A DNA stretch of 64,000 nt, taken from assembly GCF_902705875.1 (NCBI RefSeq), contig NZ_CACSIK010000001.1, positions 1,834,268 through 1,898,267 of the forward strand. Direction: 5' to 3'. The stretch comes from Zhongshania aliphaticivorans (lineage in GTDB: Bacteria; Pseudomonadota; Gammaproteobacteria; Pseudomonadales; Spongiibacteraceae). The notes beneath the pieces were generated by a model, which was given only the letters and a program-made list of their open reading frames with translations, was not told the origin of the DNA and did no database searches. Position numbers and translations under genes: made by a program. Below are positions 28,101 to 34,792 of the stretch, piece after piece (within the stretch, counting starts at the first letter, position 1; each line of letters begins with the position of its first letter).

Positions 28101-28212
28101 TATAAATATGCTCGGTACCTATGAAATTGATCATCTAGAAGGTCCTGTATTCTTAGCGTCGCTACAGCAAATGCGGAATCTTAAACTCCGTCATTCAGTT
28201 CAAATAGAATGA
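25123..28212 (+). CDS. tnpA: Tn3-family transposase TnpA
   Basis: This 1029-residue transposase is intact and of normal family length (~1000). The N-terminal DUF4158-type DNA-binding domain (~15-180) is followed by a helical central region and the catalytic domain. The DDE residues can be placed as D712 (VAVDSLMAN), D784 (STDTHGYTE) and E885 (VKEFGRLLKT), with spacing like other Tn3 transposases. It would carry out replicative transposition into cointegrates. No serine resolvase is present nearby; the tyrosine recombinase at 22350-23582 may do this job. I could not find the usual 38-bp GGGG-starting terminal repeats. Confidence 0.92.
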   Translation: MKEQKEHILDPTPRKYWDSFPKLDLRQRSLFACDSATQRVMNKITQDDYKVGFLLQVIYFTRKRQFFPASHFPLEHIRAARKALALPISESRLIYPADVASRHKRKILEVYDWHTFDGPFKQQLINVAQSLVDKRRRKSDIAYFLLDYCLDQHREVPSYAVVRDIIQAKYHEYESNIGKEIRKRLTDENNAVLTQLVHNSEEFLLHRDVKRINQGVRRQDCIMNGDILNRFQKLYVEFHHVIDSMRLTQEATEDLAIWVKQATVPRVKKFRDVDRRNLHLLAYLQYQYFHRSDAAVDAFKKIITSLKNNASTYQNRENERHEKEVLDAAAALTNVTRNSKEIVRKIIEIGNNPTKTDKSKIKEIISLAEAFMLSDFEDVDEKLQRVDDDVKKRRNKLDYYHYIFSQSKTIQGRVGPLLKHLVFDDGTDPHLAEALHSYQKGLSKVTELTSMEFLSTSEQALIFREDEFSSTEKFKILLFIKVFESLKDESLSLKYSYKYRPAESYFIPAEFWRKSKDQILTSTTLMAYRDPITYLDSIGGSVTELLKEVNNRINENENPYVKFHKDGSWWIDTPATNFSTDQFVSKLLGEDASLSLYQMIHQINSFTNFTDQFEHSTKRFSSEEFKLPHAYAALMSLGTNIGHHQMAKACNGITLKQLRDIESNRFSVSNLKGVNEMIVKLIQSLTLPGIYSDEEGRLHTSSDGRKMVVAVDSLMANFSYKYYGKDKGISANSFIDEQQIFFNVNVLTSSEREAPYMLEGMVESKRTLYPESKFKNKSHLHSTDTHGYTEAIFSAMHFLGITFAPRIKSVQHQTLYAYDSESLQKNSNFRVAPKTKLNRKLIVKRWDDILRLMASIKMNYVSAADIFRKLSSSTKDTELYRAVKEFGRLLKTHFLLHYMNDLDLRQRIEKQLNKVELGQSLSRSIFHGRGKRLYVGAKEDIERVLLCSTILQNIVIAWNYLYLSDYLLSIGDSEQRQAVADGISEGSVISWEHINMLGTYEIDHLEGPVFLASLQQMRNLKLRHSVQIE

Positions 28213-28303
28213 GAACAACTTAGATTCGTAAGCATTTAAAAAACCATTTGCAGAATTAATAAAGTCATATATTACAGGTACTTACCCATCTTTGATGCAA
28301 TAT

Positions 28304-28483
28304 TTACCTCGATGTCGTCAAGTAGCCAATATAGGATAGAAATTCCTGACCCCAGCGCCATGCCTTTAATTTCCATTGATCTGAGTTGGTAAGTAAGCTT
28401 TTTAAATCAGGAAATTCTTCAAGCCGAACGTCTTTAAGATCTTTGTACGTTGGATATAGAGGAACTGGTTTAGGCGTGGCCAT
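28304..28483 (-). pseudogene. Truncated inverted copy of the integrase 5' end (59 codons)
   Basis: On the minus strand, ATG 28483 opens a frame of 59 codons that stops at TAA 28304-28306. Its first 53 residues align without gaps to the start of the integrase at 22350 (42 of 53 identical): MATPKPVPLYPTYKDL versus MAIPKPVPLYPTYKDL, and both reach GQEFLSYIG. Similarity ends abruptly at that point, so the gene has lost about 85% of its length. The divergence means that it is not a recent copy of the left gene but the remnant of a related one. It lies just inside the right recombination-like site. Confidence 0.85.
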
Positions 28484-28539
28484 AGAGTTATCCTAGATAA
28501 GCGAATTAAGCACATCCCAACTATATCAGCCTAGGCTCA

Positions 28540-28567
28540 CTATTTCCAATACTTGACAGTATCGGAT
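28540..28567 (-). other. Right recombination-like site of the mobile element (inverted)
   Basis: Read on the minus strand this is ATCCGATAC, centre TGTCAA, GTATTGGAAATAG. It is identical to the left site at 22255-22282 except for the 6-bp centre (GGTGAC there). Sites with the same arms but different centres are expected where a tyrosine recombinase joins an element to different targets through a coupling sequence. The truncated integrase starts 56 bases inside it. Confidence 0.65.
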
Positions 28568-28829
28568 TTTTTAAAGGGTAAATGCAAACCTATATCACGC
28601 CAACTATACAGCTACCCCAAATCTCTCTTAACTATGAATTTATAAGCATATTCTCGCCCCATTGTTTTTGCTTTAATAACTGATCATCTAAGGCCAGGCT
28701 TGGTCATCCATTTCTTGCCGTAATTCATCGCCGGTATCGAGGTTTCGAGCAGTAGCCGTAACAACTCCCTACAAGTCGAATGCTAGGCTTATTTTTACTG
28801 AATAACGGTCTGGGCAGTTTACCGCCAGT
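28568..28829. other. Non-coding stretch outside the right recombination-like site
   Basis: No gene, hairpin terminator or clear repeat is visible here. It probably contains decayed upstream sequence of the recombinase remnant that follows. Confidence 0.4.
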
Positions 28830-29402
28830 GTGAAAATAAAATACCCGAGGCTCTTTTCATCAATACTCAGCTCTTTTTGCTGCACCACCTCGATCACCAT
28901 ACGTTATAGATTTGGTCGTGTAGAGCTATCCATGCGCCTTTACCTCCCGTCGAGTAAAGGTGATAAGAACGCCGAAGGTCAGGCATGGACGCTAAAAGAG
29001 ATGTCAGAACTCTGCCCGGTGAATGCCATGCTTGATTGGCAGTCAGCCCGAATGGTCGAGACTGGACCTGCTTTTGTCAAAGTAGACCGCTGGGGTCGCC
29101 CTGGTGTGGAGCCACTTCATATTAATAGCGTAATGAAAATGATGCGCTCTGCCCTACTCCGCGCAGACATCGATCCTAAAGGGTTTTCGACACATTCGAT
29201 GCGCCGAGGTTTTGCTAATTACGCGATCGGCCATAAAACGGACGCCCGAGAGCTTATGAGCTGGGTTAAATGGAAAGATATACGCAGTGCCATTCGTTAT
29301 ATCGACGATGCAGGGAGTTTAGCAAATGACTTGGCCGAGAAAAGTAGCAGTGCCCTGCCCGGAGATGCAGTCCAGGTCCCGAGATTGAGTCCAGATCGAT
29401 AG
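28830..29402 (+). pseudogene. C-terminal remnant of a second tyrosine recombinase
   Basis: The frame codes for ~190 residues, but only the part from about residue 30 (VELSMRLYLPSSKGDK) looks like a recombinase. It has the conserved segment CPVNAMLDW, box II HSMRRGFANYA (His-x-x-Arg) and a final Tyr in IRSAIRYIDDAG. The core-binding domain and the first catalytic Arg are missing, so it cannot be active. The ATG at 28830 is not the natural start. It is not closely related to the integrase at 22350, and marks an older insertion at this locus. Confidence 0.7.
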
Positions 29403-29557
29403 CGGTAGTTCTCTTAAGAAAAAACATTTTAATATCAATTATTTATAATATTCAAGCTAAGCTACTTAACTGAAAGCGGTCAATCACCCAGACCCTGAAG
29501 CGGTCCAATCAAATAAAGCCGTTCCGATTTTTCCCTTTGATGGCCTATGTTTGGGTT
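29403..29557. other. Short gap with repeated AGCGGTC words
   Basis: AAGCGGTC occurs twice (about 29476 and 29492) with short flanking similarity. Related words (AAGCGGTCC and GACCGC) recur at about 32655-32745, beyond the last integron attC. This may be a degenerate dispersed repeat; nothing more can be supported. Confidence 0.3.
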
Positions 29558-31270
29558 CTATTGGTAGCGTCCGCAAAAAAAGCTGGTATTACCACGGCAG
29601 ATATATTCCTCGCTGCCGAAAACCGATCTGGATTTACACTCCTTTACGTAGGGATTTATGTCATACGCTTCCAAAGTATCGTCGTGAAAAACCACAGAGT
29701 AGCCTTGCGTGCCACATTTCTTTTTTGCGAGCTTTATGAGGTTGTCTTTCAATAATTTTTTGGCAGCCTCCTCAGTGGAGGATGAATCAAAACCCCAGCT
29801 TGCACCTTCAAAGGTAAATTCGGCAGTGCGGGTATCATCGGTAAGAATATACCGGCAATAGTCACGAGCGACTCTCGGCAAAGCCATGCCGCTTTCCATG
29901 CGGGCCACGCACTCGTTGTTGTTAGCCTGAGTATCGGTCGATGCGGCAATACGACCGCGCGCAGATTGCGCCGGCATAGTGGGGTAAAGATTGGCGTTGG
30001 AATGCAGGGTGCGACCGCCAAACCGAGGCTGATAAGCCACCGTGTTGATCACGCAACCTCTGTGCGTATAGCCACCACCCGCTTGCCCGCATTGCTTGGC
30101 AGCTAAGCTGGCTTTTCTCGTGCAGTGCTGACTATCTTCAAGCCAGATGTGATCATGCTTCGCTAGGCAGTTTTGCTGTGGCGATGCTGGGGCGTTAGCG
30201 GTATTTTTATTTGATGTAAACACAGTTGCGGTTGGCGCTGTTACTCGTGGATTAGATGAGATGCTGGTAACTAAAGTGCTTGCCGCTTGAGTCTGCGCTT
30301 GCTGATAATAGTCGCCAGCGGTTTTGTTGAATTGTGTGAGTATTTCATCCGCAGAACGATTGTCGCCGTATTTGCCCTGAAGGGCTTGTAGGTTAGATGT
30401 GCTGCCGCCCATTACGTCCATACTGTAGGCACTAATGAATTCAGTTTGTTGTTGAGCCGAAAGATTCGAACTGGCAGCGGTCGCGACACCCGCGGCAATG
30501 GCGAGTATTTTACCTATGTCGAAATTAAGTTCTGATTTTTTTTCGCTGTACTGCCAGTCAGATAAGGTGCTCAACTCGGCGCGGGTTTCTTTTTGTAGCC
30601 GTTTCAACACCTCGGAATCCGCCGGAAGTATACCTGGGTCAAAGCGAATTAGCGGCGTGCCAACTTCCCAATCGCGGCGCGCGTAAACCCCCACTTCCTT
30701 TTGTCCCTGGTATTCAATCTTCCCGATAAACACGGCATTCAGGTAGGGCCAGTAGTGGCCTTCGGGGTTTGATTTATAGAGTTCGCGGTTAGCACCCATT
30801 GTTGGAAAGGCTTTAAACACCCCGCTAAAATGAAATCCTTGAGACGTGACATAAGTGCCTTCTAAAGGGATGACGACGGTGGTTTCGGAAAAGGGGTCCC
30901 CATAGCGTTGCCAGCTGCCCACGAACACATCGAACTCATCGCTTCGCACATGGGGGTAGAGTTTAGCGCCCTGCACGGGTAGGCCATCGCGATACTGCGT
31001 CGTCCACGTTTGCCCGCGATAGCTCACCTCGTAGTCACCGCTAGTCGGCTCTCCCTCTTGCCATTGCCCGGCTATCGTATAGTCCGCGTTCACGGCCTTT
31101 TTAGTGCCATAGCCATTGCGGCAATCACCCTCAATACACTGTGCCAGCGGGCCGCTATGGGGCATGGATAGCGATTCACCGCTAGTGGCGCATCCTTGCA
31201 GCATGCTGAATGTACTCAGAAGTGATAGGGTGAGCAGAAACAATCTGGGGGTACGAGCTGCAATAAACAT
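29558..31270 (-). CDS. Large lipoprotein of unknown function
   Basis: This 570-residue protein has a lipoprotein signal peptide with lipobox LQGC (Cys27). The region to ~220 is beta-rich with repeated Gly-Tyr/Trp strands (GYGTKKAVNADY, GQWQEGEPTSGDYEV), loosely like MORN or beta-propeller repeats. A low-complexity Ala/Gln/Thr/Asn linker (~260-370) follows. The C-terminal ~200 residues contain at least ten cysteines, probably disulfide-bonded in the periplasm. I do not recognise the family. It is 24 bases downstream of another lipoprotein gene, so the two are probably co-transcribed and may act together at the outer membrane. Confidence 0.7.
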   Translation of the reverse strand: MFIAARTPRLFLLTLSLLSTFSMLQGCATSGESLSMPHSGPLAQCIEGDCRNGYGTKKAVNADYTIAGQWQEGEPTSGDYEVSYRGQTWTTQYRDGLPVQGAKLYPHVRSDEFDVFVGSWQRYGDPFSETTVVIPLEGTYVTSQGFHFSGVFKAFPTMGANRELYKSNPEGHYWPYLNAVFIGKIEYQGQKEVGVYARRDWEVGTPLIRFDPGILPADSEVLKRLQKETRAELSTLSDWQYSEKKSELNFDIGKILAIAAGVATAASSNLSAQQQTEFISAYSMDVMGGSTSNLQALQGKYGDNRSADEILTQFNKTAGDYYQQAQTQAASTLVTSISSNPRVTAPTATVFTSNKNTANAPASPQQNCLAKHDHIWLEDSQHCTRKASLAAKQCGQAGGGYTHRGCVINTVAYQPRFGGRTLHSNANLYPTMPAQSARGRIAASTDTQANNNECVARMESGMALPRVARDYCRYILTDDTRTAEFTFEGASWGFDSSSTEEAAKKLLKDNLIKLAKKKCGTQGYSVVFHDDTLEAYDINPYVKECKSRSVFGSEEYICRGNTSFFCGRYQ

Positions 31271-31294
31271 GTATTTCCTTAGGGCGTGTTAACA

Positions 31295-32344
31295 CTAAAA
31301 TGTCAGGCAGTCAGGGCGTTCAACTCTTTCGCCCATCTCGTAACACATGCTTGTATTGCCTAGATACGGGCTGCTATTGTAGGTTTCCTGCAAACCGTGC
31401 ATTTTAGCATCCTGGAAACGATAGATACTGCTGGGCTGTTTACCCCTATAAGTCATATTTTTAGAGCGACCGCCTGCCAGCTTGATAGTCTGTTGAGTCG
31501 TAAAAAAGCCTGGGGTGTTGCTACTGTCGCTAAATTGCAAATTTAATTTATCGGATTGATACGCAAGCATATAGTTGCCCATATCACCGATTATAGCTGC
31601 CATATCTAGGCTCTTGCCGAGTATGTCTAGGGCTTCTTCATCGATCATGTGCCGTGATGTGAAGACCTCGGTGGTGTGCTCAATTACTGGCGGAGCGCCC
31701 GGCGTGTGCTCTAGGACTTTGTAGCGAGTGCGGATGGTGTTCTCAGTCAGTTGGCTGGAAACATCCTCAATTTCTTCACCATTGACCATCTTGGCTTTGT
31801 GGGTGTCTGCACGGATTTTGGTATAGATTATATGGTCGTCAGTTTTTAACTCTGCGCCACTTTTGTACTTATTGCAAAGCGCCTCGCTAGCCCTGAGCTC
31901 GTAGGCCAGCAAGGTCTGTTTTAAAACATACTTCGTTATTTTCGAACTATCGAGAGTAGAAGCCGATGCTTGCGCGGCCAATGAGCCCTTGCCGGTCTGT
32001 TGAGCTGTCGATTTATGACCTGCCAACATATCGCCCTCTGCGAAAAAGGCGATCCGCTTTTTGATGGCCTCCTCTGAAAGTTCACAGACCGGATAAGCGA
32101 CAGGATCGTACAAAAGCGTACCATGAGCCCTGACGTGGGCCTGACCAGCCTTAAACTGTTCAGCCAATTGTTTGGCCTTGGGATCGGTGAAGCTGGGCAA
32201 CTCACCTTTTACGGCACCGTAGTTATCCTCCATGAGCTTAATCGAATCCGCTTGGTAATCCTCTGCTGTGTAACTCACACAGCCAGATACGCTAATCAGG
32301 CTGAATAATACCAACGAGGTATACAAGGGCTTGGCTAGGGACAT
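31295..32344 (-). CDS. Lipoprotein of unknown function
   Basis: This 349-residue protein has a signal peptide with lipobox VSGC (Cys22). The mature part is mixed alpha/beta without transmembrane segments and has no motif that I recognise. Some spaced Cys residues (CELSEEAIKKR, EALCNKYKSG, TSMCYEMGERVERPDCLTF) could form disulfides. It is the first gene of a two-gene set with the 570-residue lipoprotein. The pair sits between the mobile element and the integron array, just beyond the last identified attC, so it may be either old cassette DNA or resident chromosome. Confidence 0.7.
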   Translation of the reverse strand: MSLAKPLYTSLVLFSLISVSGCVSYTAEDYQADSIKLMEDNYGAVKGELPSFTDPKAKQLAEQFKAGQAHVRAHGTLLYDPVAYPVCELSEEAIKKRIAFFAEGDMLAGHKSTAQQTGKGSLAAQASASTLDSSKITKYVLKQTLLAYELRASEALCNKYKSGAELKTDDHIIYTKIRADTHKAKMVNGEEIEDVSSQLTENTIRTRYKVLEHTPGAPPVIEHTTEVFTSRHMIDEEALDILGKSLDMAAIIGDMGNYMLAYQSDKLNLQFSDSSNTPGFFTTQQTIKLAGGRSKNMTYRGKQPSSIYRFQDAKMHGLQETYNSSPYLGNTSMCYEMGERVERPDCLTF

Positions 32345-32782
32345 ATATAGTTCTTATCTATTTTTGGCTAAAAAACCAATAGTAAATGAAAAATCCGAGT
32401 GAAAACAAGTTTTCGGAAAATGGCGATTTATCTCGATAGTTTCTATCCAACTACACAATTCATTAAGTTATTTTTGTGTCGTTTCGCTGGGCATTAAAAA
32501 ACCCACTGGACCGGCCGCATGAGCGCCAGCTCAAAATGAAGGTACGGGCAAGCCGCAGGTTTATTGCTCCGCATGAGCACACGATGAAGATAAATCAGTT
32601 ACGACTAATGAATATACTCATTGTTGCGCGGCTCCTAGCCTATAGCTTCAAGACTGATGGACCGCTTTTAGCACCCAGCAGAAATCAACTCATCAGAGTC
32701 CACCCCCAAAGGCTCAACCCACCCTTTAGCGGTCATACGAAGCCTGTCAATTTGAAAGGACTATTTCAGGAAAGCAGCCATT
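32345..32782. other. Non-coding DNA beyond the last attC
   Basis: No minus-strand gene follows attC at 32783-32854, although a cassette start would be expected within ~50 bases. A long plus-strand frame (32476-32907) runs through the attC and has no domain or ribosome site. The words GACCGCTAAAGGGT and AAGCGGTCC suggest a degenerate intergenic repeat. This may be a decayed or gene-less cassette, or the end of the array. Confidence 0.4.
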
Positions 32783-32854
32783 CGATAACGCCCGCAACAC
32801 CGGGCAATTTGAAGCGCAGCGGAAAATTGACCCGTGTGCTTGCGCTTGTTATAC
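32783..32854 (-). repeat. Integron attC site 3
   Basis: Read on the minus strand the site opens with GTATAACAAGCGCAAGCAC and closes with GCGGGCGTTATCG, i.e. the inverse core (RYYYAAC-like) and core (GTTRRRY-like) boxes. Imperfect self-complementary arms (CGCAAGCACACGGG, CCCGGTGTTGCGGG) lie between. At 72 bp it is within the attC range. The stop codon TAA of the cassette gene is embedded in the first box. Confidence 0.8.
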
Positions 32855-33475
32855 AATATTGGCTTTCTGGTTCAGACTTTTTCGCCTGTTCTGTTCTACA
32901 TGATTAGAGAAAACCTCTATAGCTGGATAAGATTTCTCCCCTCCAGCAGCCACTCGGAAATCATGCAATGCCGCATGCCCATCTGCGGGTTTAAAGAGAT
33001 ATGAGAACTGCTGTTCGATTACATCCCGGTCCACAACTGAGTACTGCCATGCCACGAGCACTGACTCAAGTGAGTTAAGGTACGAAACTGCATGCCATCG
33101 AAGCTCTGCTGATTGTGCCTCAGAAAGTGTAATATCATTGTCGCCTTCTTCTGCTTCTTCACCTTCTTCAAAGCCATTCCCTTCAAAAAACTCTGACAGA
33201 AGCTTCTTATGCTTTTTTGCAATTTTTATTTCTTGCTGATTAAATAGCTCTCGACACTGTTCCGGGTCGAATGTTTCGATAATCTTCCTTGCAACAGACC
33301 CTTCCTTTTTGATTTGCTTTGTCCACTCCATGAGAAGCTCTACCGATTTTTCGCGCCTCGAGCGCTCATGATCAGCCTTTAGCTGTTGATACGCTATCCC
33401 GACCTGAATTGCGATGCCTACGAAAGCGAGCGAGCCTACGATAGTTGCAACATCAGCCCAATTCGATAATGTCAT
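32849..33475 (-). CDS. Integron cassette 3 protein, membrane-anchored (DUF4760-like)
   Basis: This 208-residue protein starts with a membrane helix (residues ~8-28, VATIVGSLAFVGIAIQ) and has a long helical cytoplasmic part rich in Lys/Glu, with an acidic stretch EEGEEAEEGDND (~106-117). The overall layout, including YLNSLESVLVAWQYSVVDRDVI, resembles DUF4760-type proteins often seen in integron cassettes and near defence genes. The start is 21 bases from the attC core and the stop lies in the following attC, so it is a complete one-gene cassette. Function is unknown. Confidence 0.75.
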   Translation of the reverse strand: MTLSNWADVATIVGSLAFVGIAIQVGIAYQQLKADHERSRREKSVELLMEWTKQIKKEGSVARKIIETFDPEQCRELFNQQEIKIAKKHKKLLSEFFEGNGFEEGEEAEEGDNDITLSEAQSAELRWHAVSYLNSLESVLVAWQYSVVDRDVIEQQFSYLFKPADGHAALHDFRVAAGGEKSYPAIEVFSNHVEQNRRKSLNQKANIV

Positions 33476-33496
33476 TACTATTCCCCAAATATTTTT

Positions 33497-33588
33497 GTAT
33501 AACGCCCAAAGCTGCCAACCGCTTTCGCGGAGGCCTTGCTTTTCAAGGCCGTAGCGAAAGTGGGTCGGTAGCCTTTGTTTGTTAAAGC
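33497..33588 (-). repeat. Integron attC site 2
   Basis: Minus-strand ends are GCTTTAACAAACAAAGGC and GGGCGTTATAC, matching the boxes of the other two sites. Between them is a strong imperfect hairpin: CGCTACGGCCTTG pairs with CAAGGCCTCCGCG, and GGCTACCGACCCAC partly with GCGGTTGGCAGC. Length 92 bp. It follows the cassette 2 gene by 16 bases. Confidence 0.88.
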
Positions 33589-33604
33589 CTCTCTCGACAT
33601 AAAC

Positions 33605-34195
33605 CTATATCCCGCCGTTGTTTGCAAGAATAAGAAACTGAAGCAATATGATTGTTAGATAAATTGCGAAAGAAAAGCCCATAAATAATAGAGTTACTGC
33701 TAGCCTTCGCTTCCAAGCTGATTCAACCGGTTGTGGATACATAGCAATTGTGGTTGCCGTACATTGATCGCTTCGCGCATTAATTAGCGCCGGCAAGTCA
33801 TTGTTGACTGAAAGCAACTCAAAACCGATTTGTTCATTTGGTGCAAGACTTTCAAACACCATGACGTGCCTACCATCTTGCTCTGAATGTTGTTCATAAT
33901 GCCGAGAAGGCCAAATATTAATGCAGAGCGGCTTCCAGTTGAATACCAGCTCTACTCTGGTCGCGGTTTCTCGGCCAGAATTTGAGATTACATGTGAAGC
34001 CGTATGAACAGATTGTTTTTCACGGATGACATTACCATCCGGATCTCTCAAAGGTTCGTCGACAATAAATGTAAAGCTATGAGGAATGGCCAGTTGAAGC
34101 TTAGCCCGCGCTTTAAACCGATTATTTAAGAACCACGTAATTAGCGGGATTACTAAAGAAAATATCTCTTTCGCATAATGTTGAATAAATTCCAT
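33605..34195 (-). CDS. Integron cassette 2 protein with two terminal membrane helices
   Basis: This 196-residue protein has a hydrophobic N-terminal helix (residues ~8-24, IFSLVIPLITWFL) and a C-terminal one (~168-193, LLFMGFSFAIYLTII). Between them is a beta-rich domain (~35-150) with SGRETATRVELVFNW, resembling immunoglobulin-like folds of proteins that sit on the inner membrane. There is no catalytic motif. The gene starts 21 bases after the attC1 core and ends just before attC2, a typical cassette. Function is unknown; a membrane-associated defence or stress role is only a guess based on what integron cassettes often encode. Confidence 0.75.
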   Translation of the reverse strand: MEFIQHYAKEIFSLVIPLITWFLNNRFKARAKLQLAIPHSFTFIVDEPLRDPDGNVIREKQSVHTASHVISNSGRETATRVELVFNWKPLCINIWPSRHYEQHSEQDGRHVMVFESLAPNEQIGFELLSVNNDLPALINARSDQCTATTIAMYPQPVESAWKRRLAVTLLFMGFSFAIYLTIILLQFLILANNGGI

Positions 34196-34216
34196 AATGG
34201 TTCTCGTAGCAGTGTA

Positions 34217-34320
34217 GCTTTAACGCCCAGCACACGGGCGGCCGAAATGAAGCGAAGCGCAATGTAGGCCGTCCTGCCCGGCGCTTTTCAGCCGGGCAAT
34301 CGTGCTGCTGTTTGTTATAA
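34217..34320 (-). repeat. Integron attC site 1
   Basis: Read on the minus strand the site begins TTATAACAAACAGCAGCACG and ends GTGCTGGGCGTTAAAGC. The outer arms CAGCAGCACG and the CGTGTGCTGGG stretch pair, and an inner stem is formed by GCCCGGCTG/GCGCCGGGC. Length 104 bp. The TAA stop of cassette gene 1 is inside the first box (34315-34317). Confidence 0.88.
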
Positions 34321-34779
34321 CCAAATATATTTCCAAAATATACCTCGTGACCCACATAAGCTTACTTCATAACCAACCTCTGAGAGTAGGCTAGATGCAG
34401 ACTCACAAGCCTCTTGGTTTTTAAACAGGCCTACTGTACGACTGTCTATAGCGCTTATTTGTAGGCTGAGAACATAAACTTTTCTTGGCCAATACGAACC
34501 ATGCTTCAGCATTTTATAGCTTGGCTCTACCTCTTTATATACCTTCGCTAAGGATGAGCAGTTCCTTTTTGTAGCAGATAGTCTTTCTTCAATAGACCTT
34601 CGTTTTTCTTCTGGCAATTTCAAGAAAAACTCGTTGTATTGAGATTCCTGGAACTTTGCATCATCGCAAACCAAGTCTTTATATGAGCCAAATGTGTAGT
34701 CTGTAACCCCAGCATCTGGATCGTGATCACATCCGGCCAAGAATATTAGAGTGAATAATGATAATAAAGTACGATTCAT
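34315..34779 (-). CDS. Integron cassette 1 protein, small lipoprotein
   Basis: This 154-residue protein has a lipoprotein signal peptide with lipobox LAGC (Cys17), followed by DHDPDAG, which suggests retention signals may matter. The mature part is helical with three later Cys (CDDAK, RNCSS, ACESA...LCGSRG), enough for disulfides. No family is recognised. It is the first cassette: its ATG lies five bases after the attI/cassette junction core (34785-34792), so it would be transcribed from any promoter in the attI/intI region. Function is unknown. Confidence 0.75.
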   Translation of the reverse strand: MNRTLLSLFTLIFLAGCDHDPDAGVTDYTFGSYKDLVCDDAKFQESQYNEFFLKLPEEKRRSIEERLSATKRNCSSLAKVYKEVEPSYKMLKHGSYWPRKVYVLSLQISAIDSRTVGLFKNQEACESASSLLSEVGYEVSLCGSRGIFWKYIWL

Positions 34780-34784
34780 TGGAA

Positions 34785-34792
34785 GTTATAAC
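34785..34792 (-). other. attI-cassette 1 junction (recombination core)
   Basis: GTTATAAC, five bases upstream of the first cassette gene and on the intI side of the array, fits the GTTRRRY core where IntI cleaves and inserts incoming cassettes. The complete attI extends an unknown distance to the right, within 34793-35108. Confidence 0.65.

Noticed and set aside
28213..28303. Search for a 38-bp Tn3 terminal repeat just after tnpA
   Set aside because: No GGGG-starting repeat was found here or at the matching left position; weak 15-of-24 matches to 24069-24092 are not convincing.
29537..29755. Plus-strand frame of 72 codons with SAKKAG, slightly like 23783-24064
   Set aside because: It is mostly antisense to the lipoprotein gene, and the similarity is short and may be chance.
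32476..32907. Plus-strand frame of 143 codons
   Set aside because: It runs through an attC site, has no ribosome site or domain, and opposes the cassette direction.
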